From the NCBI GenBank assembly GCA_013339765.2, contig CM023454.1:43905177-43969176 (forward strand): DNA of 64,000 nucleotides, in the 5' to 3' direction. Below are positions 34,343 to 45,148 of this stretch, piece after piece. The translations under genes and the position numbers were made by a program. Below the pieces are notes generated by a model. The model searched no databases, was not told the DNA's origin, and saw only the letters and a list, made by a program, of their open reading frames with translations. Numbering within the stretch: the stretch's first letter is position 1; each line of letters begins with the position of its first letter. Origin of the DNA: Haemaphysalis longicornis. Taxonomy: Eukaryota > Arthropoda > Arachnida > Ixodida > Ixodidae.

Positions 34343-34800
34343 GTGGTACTGCTTGGGGCGGCTGTCTTGAATGAGTTGGGGTTCCGAGTGCCCAGAGAAT
34401 GTCGGAAGCGCGAGAGGCACAATACAGTAGGTGACGGGGGAGGTCGCACGCCCGATGCTGCAAGAGCCAGGGAAGAGATACAGCGCGCTCCACTCATAAT
34501 AGTAACCATCGAATGCGTTGCCGCTGAGCTCCGCGAAACGCCGGCGCCGAGAAGTGTCGAGAATAGAAGACAGCCGGCATTTATGCACTTACTGCACAAG
34601 GCGCGAGCAGCCGAGAGTCGTCTGCTAAAGCGCACCGCATGGCCGCTCAGCTTCCAAGAGCTGGATAATCCTGAACTCAATACAGAGAAAAAATATACAC
34701 TTTTTGTTCTCGGTGCGAAAAAACCGCACTCTCTTGCAGCCTCTGTTAAACCGAAAGCCTTCGTATGCGGCACCAATGACGTCTTGTAATAAAGCTACTG
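34343..34800. other. GC-rich island open on both strands
   Basis: A 148-codon plus frame (34,343-34,789) and a 148-codon minus frame (34,330-34,776) overlap almost completely. On the plus strand an AATAAAG signal overlaps the stop (about 34,787-34,793). The composition and the poly-A signal at one edge would suit an LTR or another retroelement end, but I found no matching second copy or clear TG...CA ends. No protein domain recognised. Confidence 0.3.
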
Positions 34801-35205
34801 CATTTCCCCCTAAACTGGTCGGCCCGTCAGAAATCTAAAATATAGCAGCGTATCTTGTCTTTTCATGGAAAATGCAGTTTAAAGACGACAGTTGAGTGCG
34901 TCCATGCAAAGTAAAGGCCTCCCTTTTCATTTTCAGGCCACGTCTTATGCTGTTCCTCTCCCGTCAAGCTCATCCAGTGAAGAACACGCTTGAGTTTTGC
35001 TGAAGTGATTTCAGTTTTACCGAGCTTCACGGTTCCGCGATGGGGCTGTTGTGGTAGCGCCGCCGTACTACGGAGATGCTTGGCATTCCTACGTTGTGTC
35101 GCTACCCACACTTTATTGTTTTCCATCTATTTCCATATAGCAACATGGGCAGTTGGTTACAAATCCTCAATAAAATCGTAAAAAACTGGACGAGAGCATC
35201 GAATA
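34801..35205. other. Unassigned spacer
   Basis: Sequence before the Penelope-like remnant. It may contain more decayed RT, but I cannot read any motif. Confidence 0.4.
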
Positions 35206-35560
35206 TTACTTTGATGCACTACTTACTAACGTGGTCAGATATATGGAATATATCATTTCAGTTTCGTTCAACCGCTTACATAACAGGTACCAAAAATAAT
35301 CAGTTACAGTTTCTTGATGTTCGTTTAAAAATAAAGCCCAATCACGTGAGTTGAACATATAGCCTTCGCTCTTAGAGATCACTCCTAAAGATAATATTTG
35401 AGCACCGGGATTGACCAAGAATCGCATTGGCCTTTCGTAGTTGTGGTGCGTGCTATATAAATTTTTCGGTCATAACACTTGTACTACCTTTTTCATACGT
35501 CTTCAAATGTTAAAAGTTCCTCGGTTGGATATGCATCTCCCATTTTTTACTTACAAGGGC
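35206..35560 (+). pseudogene. Penelope-like RT remnant (palm end/thumb)
   Basis: NNQLQFLDVRLKIKPNHV at about 35,299-35,352 matches the 'LQFLDVRL' segment that follows the catalytic motif in Penelope-like RTs. Downstream frames contain pieces like the following PLE thumb (for example RIALAFRSCG near 35,410-35,440). Catalytic motifs and the GIY-YIG domain are not visible. It is a different family from the PLE at 16.5 kb. Confidence 0.5.
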
Positions 35561-35877
35561 ACGTGCTCACTGCGGTATGATATTATGCAGGACGAAAATT
35601 CTTCCCTGTTATAGTTGCTGCTGTTCATATTGTATCTCATGTTTAAGGAGAATGTTGCCAGTTATTTATTATTATATTGTTTTTTTTGCTAAGCACGCAA
35701 TCGGCAAAATTTTCCGAATCGTATGCAGAAGGCTGAAAGGCCTCTCGCAAGGCATTCGAAAAGAGAGGGGATGTAGCAGGTATCTGTTTTTGTAGAGCGC
35801 AAAGCCGTTGTTTCTTTGTCTCTGTGCTGATGCGCGTGAAGAACAGGCGACAGGGTGCATCAATGTTCGACTTTATG

Positions 35878-36845
35878 AGCATCATAATCAGCATCAGCAT
35901 CCGGAGCCTTCTCGGGTCCACTGCAGGACAAAGATCGCTCCCACTAGCCACCCAATTGCTCCTGTCATGCGCGGCTCGAGTGCACAGATTACCCCGAAGT
36001 TCTGTACTTCTACCTATATAGAGTTATTGGCCTTCCCCTTCTTCTACACACACCTCGGTATTCATTACACAACCATAATAGTCCCCCGGTTGTGGTTTCG
36101 CCTAACTGGTAGGCCAGCCAAAGTCAAGTCTATTTCTTTTTCACTTCAACTATCACACTGTTCTCTAACTGAGGTAGCTCGCTTCATGTTTGTGAGTGTT
36201 ATTCTTCACATTATTCGTTCCGTAGCCCATTGAGCCGGACTACGTTTGCATTCCAGTTGTGTAGTGGGGCGCCAAGTTTCAGCCCGGTATATGATTACCG
36301 TGAGTATGCACAGGTTGTATATTATTCGTTTTAGTGACACAGCTAGCTTAATTTTTTATATGTGAGTACTTTTATAGTGCTTCCAACCGAAACCTATTGT
36401 GCATCGTATGTACCTTGCGTGGTTGACGACGCACTAACCACCTATCTGTGGTAGTATCCTTTATAGTCTAGCGTTTCGTTCCTTAAGCTGAAGAAGATGG
36501 TCTTGGTTTGCCTCTTTGTCCTTGCTTTAGATTTATTCATATGTTAATTTGAGTCCAACGGCAGTGATTTCTTATTCTATTTCATCAAGCAATTTATGCT
36601 TGCCTGCGGTATTCTCACTCAGCCAGGCTATGTAATCCACCAACCTTTCATAGCCCCGACATCTTTATCCCTATCCTTATGTCGTTTATTCCCAATCTCA
36701 TGTGTTCTCAGTCGAGGTTTCTTAATATTCATTCCTGACATACTGTGATTAGTTTTAGGGATATGGAATCTCCTTGTCTTACCTCCTTTTTCGATGGGTG
36801 ATTTATCACTTTGCTTGTGTAGGGTTATTCTGCCCGTGCCTTACT
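35878..36845 (-). mobile_element. RTE-type LINE 3' fragment, heavily decayed
   Basis: On the minus strand the 3' end (GATGCTGATGCTGATTATGAT) is an RTE trinucleotide tail at 35,878-35,901, preceded by GTCCTGCAGTGGACC, the complement of the usual RTE C-terminus. About 36,270-36,340 and 36,755-36,845 also follow the RTE RT region in the expected order. Dense stops; recognised mainly from nucleotide pattern. Confidence 0.65.
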
Positions 36846-36863
36846 AATATATATATATATATT

Positions 36864-36902
<39 letters not shown>

Positions 36903-36966
36903 ATAATATATATATATATATATAAATATTTATAAAATATAATATATATTAAGAGATATATATATG
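36846..36966. repeat. AT dinucleotide microsatellite
   Basis: About 120 bp of (AT)n/(TATA) with occasional TTT or AAA interruptions, ending near TATATATGAGGAAG. It abuts the truncated upstream end of the RTE fragment. Confidence 0.95.
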
Positions 36967-39900
36967 AGGAAGAAGGTATAATCTACCAGCTACTGGGCTT
37001 AAGGTGATAACATAACAAGGAGTTGTTTCATTTATTTATTTTTGATCTCGCTCAGTGAGTTCATCGTTGGAAATTAGCTATTAATCATTAGAGGGATCAC
37101 TACGGAGTACTCTGTAGTAGGTAGAACGTCCCCGGACACACGGGCCAACCAGCCAGCCCCGCATGTCCTCGTGACCACCGTGGCCACGCACCATCGGCAT
37201 GCGCCAGGGACCAGCACCCGGAGTCGCCGGACGCCAGCCACAGCCTGCCACCCGTACGTGCTCCTCAGGCCACGGTCACGGAGCACCGACGCATCGCCTG
37301 CAGCCCAACACCGAGAGTGCGCCACGCCCAGAGACTATCGCGCCCACCCCCGGAGTCGACACCGGCCTCTGGAGCCCCAACCACAATCGAGCCACTGGAA
37401 AACGGCAGCAGCGAATCTGCATTGCCTTAGGACGCCCCAATGCCAACCCATGCCCTGTACAACCTCCGCAAGAAAGTGACTTCTGCGCCGACAAAGGGAC
37501 TAAGACTCAGAAAACCCAGTAATGCAGCCTCCTGCCCAGTGTGAAAATAGTTATTAAAATTAAAAAAAGTTGCTGAAAAACGCTTAAGTTCTCAATTGCA
37601 GGTTTCCGCCCTTTCAAAGTATTTTTTGCCTATGTAGCTCCCAAAATATGAAGGTTAGGCTGAGACCTCCAACTGCCGAACTCTCCCCATCCAACATGAG
37701 AAAGTAGAAACAGGTACTGGAAAAACGAATCCTTGAAATTTTACACAAAACATAAAAAAGAATACTTCTGTTGAGGTATGCGTCTGGGAGAGAAGAGATT
37801 CACATCCTGCTTTTCAGGTTTCGGTACTGAGGATGTGGTACAATGTATCACTACGTTTATCCTAAGTTTACACACTTTGTATTTAAAACAAATTCTGAAA
37901 ACAGCTTCCATGCAGCTTGAAAGGCCCCTTTGTCGGTGCTCCCATTATCACCTTCAAATTAACTGGGAATGCACAATTATGCATTTCCAATAGGCTGAAG
38001 TTGACTCGTGCACGAAGTTTCGGTGCATGTAAGAGAGGGAGAGGTTAACCTTTTTATCTCTAAAGCCGGGAACAGTATTTCTTAATAGCTGAGTATCTTG
38101 CGGTTCCTAAGGGATGCCTCTGCAAGACTTTATGCTGCAGAATGTTGCAGTATGGCACTACTGAGAAATGCACAGAAGCAGGAAATCCTCTGCTGTGTAA
38201 TTTGTAGCGAACTGTCAATTATTGTCACTAATTAAAGATCAGTACGTTGTGGAACATGTATATCTACCAGACAAAATATTTATTCTGCAAATTATTTCTC
38301 AATGTGGAGTTGTTTTTTTTAGGTGAGCTTGTTAACCAGCCTTTTTTTCACGCATGATTTCCAGTGGAGTCTCTGACGAAAAGGTGGAACAAGGCTCAAC
38401 CCGCCGTGCATTGATGCCTCACAATACCCGAAAGGCAGGTTTGTTATCAAAGTTTGATGCTCCCTTTTGTTCTCAGTTCCAAATGCTTGTGGTACTCCAT
38501 ATGACGCTGTATAGACCAATGACGATCTCATGCTTCTGGAGACAGCCGCTTTATTTCAAGTATCTGAGTACAGAATACACCTTCAATACATTTATTCTAG
38601 AGCTCATTGAAAAGTAATGTTTTCAATAGCACTAACCCTGATCAGTTTATCTGTTGGTTGATGTTCATGAATAGTCGTGGTCAGATAAACGAGCTGTCAG
38701 CAAATGATTAGGTTCATTGATGGAGCACATCACAAGAACAAGTAGGAGTCGTTGCGATGTTGCTTATGTGCTTCAACCTGATTCGGAGTGCATCCAGATA
38801 TTTTAAAAGTTGTATTGTCCTGGGATTTCTTTTTCCTCTTTGTTAGAACTTTAAATCTTCGGGTTTCTGCGTGTCGACTTCGTGTGAATCGTATAATAAA
38901 GGGGCCATTGAGTGTGGTCCTGACCAACCTGGTTTTCTGTCGCTTAGTACAACACTCGCGACGCTTAGTCAAACTTCCTGTAATTGAAGCAGGTGAGCAA
39001 CACCGGCCACGAGTTATTTTTTCGTCTGGCTGGTCTCAACTTCAAGGTTGGTTAAGAGGCTCAAGTTGCTGGTGAAGGTGAGGCTAGTGCGTCGCCACCT
39101 ACTCCACGGACATATTGCAATATCTGCCTACTTTAACGAAAATGAAGTTACATGAACTGAACATGAATCTGAACTGTAGAGTTTAGTTGTAGTTTACCTT
39201 CCTTTTCTTTCTTCATGTTCATTCGGATCTATTACGACACAATGAAAATCAGATCCAGCCTCGTAGCCTGAGCATTGTCTGTTTGCAGAATTTACCTTTG
39301 TTTATACTTGGTAGCGATGGGCACTGTCTCTCTACCGCCTTGGCTGAACAGCTTCTTCCTTTTCTTGCTTGGTCCAGTACTGTAGGAGCAGGTGCTGCAC
39401 CATCATTTTATAGGATTGGCAAAGCCTTTTACCTACACCTCACTACGTATACATGTTTTCGATGGTTTCGAAATCTGATGTGGAGGTGGAAGTGGCTCAA
39501 GGTGGAGGAGGGGCTGTGTGCAGTGTGTGGGGGAGGAACAGGACTTGGCCAAACTAAGTCTTGGTGTCCATACAACTGAACCCCCAACACCCCAGTGGTG
39601 CCATTGAATAGGAGGCGCTAGGTGCTGTTGCACAACTTTTGGACTTCGGGTATTTGTTATTTTCCCATAATTCATGCACATCAAACAAGACAAAAAAGAT
39701 AGGTTGACACAGAGCTGTGTCGGTGCTGTGTCCGTGTCCTTTCTGCGTCTTGTTTGTGTGTTCTGTGCATAAGAATTTCTCAAAAGCGCATGCACGGGTA
39801 CACGTGCAGTGCCAACGAGACGGGTAAGCACTATAAACCCACAGAATTCAGTTTACATTACGTAGTTTCGAATGGATGAATTGCGCAAATGCGCTGGCTA

Positions 39901-40055
39901 CAATAAAAAAAAGGCGCAAACAACAAACTCTTTACGCTGGGAAACCCTCAAATATATACCCATCCGAGAACCCCCACCATTTACAAGGGTCAACAGCCAA
40001 ACTATCATATTGAATTATTTCTGTCTGGTCTGGGCCAACTGTTGGCGTTGATGCT
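36967..40055. other. Mostly unassigned DNA with a Pro-rich open island
   Basis: At 37,130-37,530 a GC-rich stretch is open on the plus strand in two frames (102 and 107 codons, very rich in Pro, Arg, Ala and Thr) and on the minus strand (37,276-37,494). This is probably a composition effect or a decayed repeat. The rest has only short frames. A 98-codon plus frame at 39,283-39,579 and a 132-codon minus frame at 39,433-39,831 have no domain I recognise. Confidence 0.35.
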
Positions 40056-40284
40056 TTGTTTGCTTTGTCTGAGGAGCGACTTTGTGACATGAAGGATGAT
40101 AATTGGGCCGCGAGGGTGTTTAAGTACCTCTATATGATGAGCGAGGACACGCGGTGGAGACGGAGGACCAGACAGCTGACCAAGCGGTACAGAAAGTCGA
40201 TAGGGGAAAGCGGCGTTGACACAACAGTTAAAAAGCAGTTAAAGGCAGCAGAGACGATGAAGTGGGCACAGAGAATGGAAGCGA

Positions 40285-40845
40285 AAAAAATTACGCCCAC
40301 CTCCCCTCGAGGGAACCCTGGTGTGATGCGACGCTCAGGGGGTTCAAGCGCAAGTGGAGAGCAACCGTCGACCGAAAGGCCGCCGGAGAGCGGCAGACCG
40401 GTTATATTCTAGGCACTAAATATGCTCAGCGTGCCAGAAGGAGAAAAAAACCGCGGATAGAGAGAGTACTGCACATGCGCAGCACCGCCCACCGGCGGAG
40501 TGTGAGCGCGCTGGGCCGCAAACGTCTCACCTGGGCACGCGCCGGAGCCAGTGCGTCTGCCGCGGCTAGGACGCAACACAATCCAACACAATCCACTTTA
40601 ATCCAATCCAATCAAAATACAATCCAATCCAAGCCAAGCCAGGCCAAGCCAAGCCAACCCAATCGAATCCAATCGAATCCAATACAATGCCCCTCGCGAG
40701 AGAGTGTTCGCTATCGGAGAGGAGAGCGGGAGAGTGGCTGCGGACAACGGACGCACGCCGCGGGCAACAACGGACGCACGCAAGAAAGACAGGGCCGCCG
40801 ACAAGACAGGCTCTGAGCGTCGCATCTAAAAACCCTTGAAACACA
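40285..40845. mobile_element. Foldback-type insertion in the LINE, unassigned family
   Basis: About 560 bp that breaks the LINE reading frame. A perfect 14-bp inverted repeat, GATGCGACGCTCAG at 40,325-40,338 and CTGAGCGTCGCATC at 40,813-40,826, frames most of it. The left edge (AAAAAAATTACGCCC to GGGAACCCTGG) matches the repeat end at 12,213-12,262. A possible but imperfect TSD (GGCACAGAGAA / GGGGCAGAGAA) lies outside. No protein recognised inside. Probably a non-autonomous element. Confidence 0.5.
40575..40690 (+). repeat. Pentanucleotide array AATCC/AAGCC/AATCG
   Basis: About 115 bp of 5-bp units, mostly AATCC at the edges and AAGCC in the centre, inside the foldback insertion. Confidence 0.9.
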
Positions 40846-41350
40846 TGGGGCAGAGAAACAGGAAATTAAAAAGGAAGAATTTTATTGCAATACGAGAGGC
40901 AGTGCGTTGCTCTTCGAGGCACGGGCAGGGTGCCCAATAACCCGGGCCTACATGGGTAGCTACAGGCAGCAGGATGAAATGTGTGCATGCTGCCGCAGTG
41001 ATTGAGAAACTATAGACCATATTGTCAGGAGCTGCACAGAGATACGGCCACAGCGAGGGGGAGGGGCAAACGACGCTGGTGGTGGCTTAGGGATTTGGGG
41101 CGAGGGGGTGCCTCAACTTCAAGGCCATAGAGGTGACAAAGAGGCGACTGGAGTGGTGGTAGAGGAAAAGTAGGGAAGGGATTGGTACGCAGGCGGAGTA
41201 ATCATACGGATGAGACCATTGAACAGCGGCTGGAGAAAAAAGGGGGAGGGGGCGATGTGCTTAAAACAGAAGAGATAGAGAGATGGGTGGGAGGAAGCGA
41301 ATATATAGGTTAGCTGGGAGTAGGGAAAATAAACGTAATAAAACGGGCAA

Positions 41351-41370
41351 GTCGGTTGCTGACAACCGAC
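41351..41370 (+). repeat. Perfect 8-bp hairpin near LINE 3' end
   Basis: GTCGGTTG-CTGA-CAACCGAC lies about 45 bp before the CAT-rich tail of the LINE at 40,056-41,414. 3' hairpins are known recognition sites for some LINE RTs, so a role in template choice is possible but inferred. Confidence 0.8.
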
Positions 41371-41414
41371 GCCCCGATTCAAAGGGAAAGCCGCTAATCA
41401 CCATCATCAACATC

Positions 41415-42559
41415 TTTCTTTTTCCTATGTGTCGGTTGGTGTGCAATCGGGATCAGGTGATTTGTGCATCCAATGGAGTCTTGAAGACATTGTTGCCTAA
41501 TTAAGGGTTTCTAAAGGAGGATTTTGCAAAAATGCAGAAACCTAAGGTGCCATCACGTGTGAAACCAGGGAGTGGGAGAAAGACCACAGAATCTAAGATC
41601 GCAATGTGTTACTTCAAAGATTTGCCCTGAGCTTCAGAATTCAATCCAAGCAAATAAATCATAAGGTGCAATTTTCATAGTGGAATAAAACTAAGCAAAA
41701 GAAATTGAAGTCCTTTCCTTTTTTCTCAAAGACAAAATTTAATGTGTGCCAACTGCAATCGCACTATTTAACTTTTGTGAAAGGCGCTTTTGTGAAAGGC
41801 TTTTATTGAAAACTGCATATAAAACATTCTTTTTGAAAAAAAAACTACTTCTTATGCTAGATTATAGAAAACAGAAATTGTTTCCTCGCCAATTTATAGG
41901 GGCCCCAAAGGCTGACACATGCGGTTGTCCTTTTACTGCTGTGTACAGTTTTTATTGGTTAGATAATTCCTCTCTGCTTCCAGCTGCCTTCACCTTTGGC
42001 TACATCAGGTGGGGTTTCTTCTGCCACTTCCCTTTCAATGAATGGCCATGCTCACCCTAGTACCACGGCTGTTTAGAGGTGTGCGATATACATTATTCTC
42101 TAATTCCCGAAGAGTTGCCTTGCGGAATTACATGATACCAAGGGATATAATTTGTGGTAGCCAAAATCAGCCTCTTTGGGCTGTCTAGAGCCTTTTACTA
42201 CTGAAGGATTTATCCAAAGACAGCAAAACAATGTACACTACACGTACATATACATCTTGCATGCGTACCTCTAAAATATCTATAAGATGTACCACTAAGG
42301 TAACATCCCATGCACAGCATATAAAAGTACCCTGGGAGGTAGAATCTACGTTGTCCTTTGTGTTGTTTGTCGTTGCATCATCTTTGAAAATATGCAAATT
42401 CGACCGCAACTGTACGTCTCCTGGACATCTGTATTGTTGATTGCTTACATCTTCCACTTATCTGAGGCACGTAATGTGGTTTGCGGGGGGAATAACATCA
42501 TTTTTGTTGTCTGGTCAACCGCTCTCTCTTGCTGTCTCTTCCAGTACTTGCACCGGGAG
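41415..42559. other. Unassigned; possible continuation of decayed gypsy
   Basis: No readable domain. The minus strand from about 42,550 down could hold a decayed integrase following the gypsy RNase H, but I see no HHCC or DDE motif. Confidence 0.35.
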
Positions 42560-44520
42560 CCTCCCTTAAAGGGTCAGGTTTGCGATGACACTGACATGAA
42601 AGTACGCCCTGAAATTTTAGTACGGAAGTGTTGGGAAAGCGCGATAACTCGTCAGCAATAAAGATATTTCCACAGCCTATACGTGATAATTATAGGGTAC
42701 TTTCACAGGTTGAGGCACATGCGCTGCCATCGGAGTAGGCGCCAATACAGCAGTTTGTCGTAAGTCACTTCTAGCAGTTTGTAATCCTTCTACGCTACAA
42801 CTTGTGACTGGTTAAAGAAGTAGTCGTGTTATTTTTTGGCAACCGTGAACGATAGCCAGCATTTGATTTTATCTGTGCATACCTCTGCTGCGTTTCAGTT
42901 AGAGGATGAGACGAACACGCTAGTGTGTGGCCATTATGAATTATCTCAGCGCCAACGCCAGTTTTTTTTGCGTCGACTGACAGTGTGATAGCTTGCTTTT
43001 TTAGGTATGCTGAAACTAGCGCTATGGAAAGTCCTTTTGGTCAGCCATGAAGCTCAGTTAATGGCAGTCTTCCCAAACCGACGCCACACCGGTTTTGAGA
43101 AGAAGTTATGATGGTTTGGCTCTAATCGTCGACTTGTTTCGATGAACCGAAGACGTCATTTTTTATGCCCAGGAATGTCTGCAGCTATTTCTTTGTGCTT
43201 TTTGCTTGAACTTGAAGAATGACGTGCAGCGTGTCCGGATCCAAGCTCAGCCATTTGCGTGTCAGAATGTGCTCTAGCTATCTAATTTTTGTATGGTTTA
43301 ACCCGCCGAGGCAACGCAGCCGATTAGTTGTACTGTAGTGGAGGGCTGCGCAATATTTTGACCACCTGGAAATATTTAACATTCGTTGATATCTCGCACC
43401 CGTGGGCGTTTCTGATTCTCGCCTATAAAAAAAAGGTGCAGCCGCGGGCTGGAATTCAACCAGCGTCCTCCTTCTCAGCAGCACAAACGCTTTACCCACT
43501 CAGCCACCACGGCGGATGCCCCTTGTGTCTCACGGTGTCCTTCACAAAATGGCACTTCTTATGATTTAGCATTAAGCTTCAAGTTTTGGTGTAGCCATCG
43601 CTGCAGAACGTTTTCCAGGTTCCTATTATGTTCCTCGTTGATACGGCTCTACACAAGAATGTAGTTCTTTACAAAGGCGGCACTTTCGAGGCCTTCCCAG
43701 ACCATGTGCATTGCACGCTGTAAACCTGCAAAGGCAGAAGAGATCCCAAAAAGCACGCGTGAAACTGCTAACGGCCGTAAGGACTACTCATGGTTCATCT
43801 TTGAGAAGCTCAAGTCATCGAACCTAATTCGCTAGAACCGTGACGCACCGTCTACTGTTTAAAAACACCCAGGACCTGCGAATCACGGAGCGACATCTTC
43901 CAAAGTTGGGATGGAGTAGTGTCCCCTTAGTCAGGTTTTGTTTAGTTATGTGGGTTAAGGCAAATTCGTGCCTTGCCATTGTTTTCAATTGCCACGATGT
44001 GGCTACATCAATCCGTTTGCTCGGTTACTTTTTTGACCTACAGATCTCGCAAGTAATCAGATTTCGCTTAAGTTTTCTCTTGTAGGGCTATAGGAATCCT
44101 TCATGCCGGCCTAATCAGGAATTAGGCTTCTGGCTTAACCATCATGCGATAGGTAACCCCATGTGCATGCCTAAGTCGTTGAATACGTCCTCGGAAGATT
44201 TCGCAACTTCGTGAAGCTCTCGCTTCGGTACAACCCCGACTCTGCGCTGTTAAAAAAGCCGTTCTGCCACCGAACAGCCGAGAGGCACACGATCATCGTC
44301 ATTGACGGAGAAGTTAGTTTTGTAACTAGTCTCCGTTCCGGCGACCACCACATGCGTTGGCGTTTTGTGTTTAAAAAAAAACGTGTTCAGCATAGGGTCG
44401 CAATCTCTGCACTTTTGCAGGTTATTCAGAGCAGTTTATTTTTCTCTATAATCGAAGAAATGGCACCGATGTCGAGTTTGAAAAAGAAGGGTATCCCTTT
44501 TTTTCTCACTGTAGCTGACC
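42560..44520 (-). pseudogene. Gypsy pol remnant: protease, RT, RNase H
   Basis: Protease: LDIGAISSI at about 44,450-44,480, where the family has D-T/S-G, so the Thr is changed to Ile. RT: FGISSAFAGLQRAMHMVWEG (about 43,695-43,755). The catalytic pair reads NY in VKNYILV (about 43,651-43,672) in place of DD. The segment KLNAK then KCHFVKDTV (43,525-43,590) follows with a frameshift. After the SINE the frame resumes with HILTRKWLSLDPD (about 43,230-43,270) and LQTFLGI. RNase H: LSVDA, GVGAEI and LTETQQRYAQI (about 42,840-43,000). End of RNase H: EIFIADELSRFP (42,630-42,670). Inactive. Confidence 0.78.
43285..43524 (-). mobile_element. tRNA-derived SINE inserted in gypsy RT
   Basis: On the minus strand it starts at GGGGCATCCGCCGTGG. 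The tRNA-like head has box A TGGCTGAGTGGG (43,495-43,506) and a box B-like GGTTGAATTCC (43,451-43,461). The body contains GTGGTCAAAATATTGCG and CCCTCCACTACAGTAC, and the end is GGTTAAACCATAC. Head and body fit the tRNA-SINEs of ixodid ticks (Ruka-like as I recall; name unverified). It sits exactly between RT segments of the gypsy relic. Confidence 0.8.
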
Positions 44521-44689
44521 ACCCAATGCCTGTCCCGGCATTGCCTGTAAACGCGTCAATTCAGAAATGTTCCTCCTGGGCTACCACAGGCCTGTATTTC
44601 CCTACGCGCGCCTTTTCACTTTTCGTTTGCCCACTTTTCGATTTACCATGCGCACCCGCTTGAAATTTCTCGCACTGCTCTTGACCTTG

Positions 44690-45148
44690 TTTTCAGGTGC
44701 GGCATATTTCCACAGTCTTCGCAAAATTTGCGTTCTCTGAAATGTGCTTTTCCTGAAGCTTTTTATCGTTCACGACAAGCCCAATTCTGCTCCAGTGCCT
44801 GCGTTCTTCCATTTGACCAAATTCGCAACGCAAGCTATAGGAACGGCTTGTAGAAGGCTTCGAATTTTCCCTTTAGACAGCTATTTTTTATTCTTCTGCA
44901 CCTTCCTCAAACAAAAACTTGCCGTAGGATTTACGAGCTTCCTCTCCAATAAGCAGAAAGGTGGCGGGCCGCACGCCTTCAGGATTCTGCTTCAAGCAGG
45001 TAGCTGTTGCGAAAAGATGAAACTCTTTCTTCCAGATTGTGCAGCTCTGCAAGCCGTCTCCGGAGGTGTCCAGTGCTCTCGGCGGAGGTAGTAGCGTGGT
45101 GACTCTCGTTGCTTGCGTCGAAAGGTGATCGCATGGTGGGTCAGCCAT
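44690..45148 (-). pseudogene. Gypsy gag remnant
   Basis: Likely start is the Met at 45,148 (MADPP). IWKKEFHLFATATC and PATFLLIGEEARK (about 44,890-45,060) are the capsid N-terminal pattern of this gypsy group (W-x2-F... then 'LL-IGEE'). The frame stops at about 44,888. The later capsid pattern continues in another frame: CEFGQMEE, RIGLVVNDKKLQEK and AKTVEICR at about 44,700-44,850. No zinc knuckle is readable. Confidence 0.7.

Larger units (their letters stand above)
40056..41414 (+). pseudogene. LINE ORF2 C-terminus (third RNase H-type family), interrupted
   Basis: EERLCDMKDDNWAARVFKYL starts the readable part (40,080-40,139), followed by a basic region to about 40,284. Coding sense resumes at about 40,848 with TRGSALLFEARAGCPITRAY (40,890-40,950), then a C-x2-C-x8-H-x4-C motif with an in-frame stop (40,981-41,034) and a decayed tail. 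The 3' UTR ends in CATCATCAACATC near 41,400-41,414. This is the layout of the end of an I/R1-like LINE. The RT itself is missing. Confidence 0.65.
42560..45148 (-). mobile_element. Ty3/gypsy-type LTR retrotransposon remnant
   Basis: Minus-strand order is gag, protease, RT and RNase H, followed by a recognisable IADELSR segment. This is the canonical Ty3/gypsy pol order. A SINE (43,285-43,524) interrupts the RT. I found no LTRs or TSD. It is an ancient LTR retrotransposon relic with many stops; no envelope is visible. Confidence 0.8.

Noticed and set aside
37171..37522. Pro/Arg-rich frames of about 105 codons in two phases.
   Set aside because: Two plus phases and one minus phase are open together, as expected from high GC content. 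No domain.
42392..42661. A plus-strand 89-codon frame with a signal-peptide-like start, a TATAAAAG 72 bp upstream (42,320) and an AATAAA at the stop looked like a small secreted-protein gene.
   Set aside because: The minus strand of the same DNA reads EIFIADELSRFP, the end of a gypsy RNase H domain, in line with the RT/RNase H upstream. The AATAAA is simply the complement of the codons for F-I-A. The ORF is antisense to a retrotransposon.
43427..43517. Possible tRNA gene on the minus strand.
   Set aside because: Box B is altered (GGTTGAATTCC), and the sequence continues into a SINE body inserted in a gypsy RT.
43285..43524. Target-site duplication for the SINE.
   Set aside because: Flanks GTGAGACACAA and AGAGCACATTC share only a few bases; not convincing.
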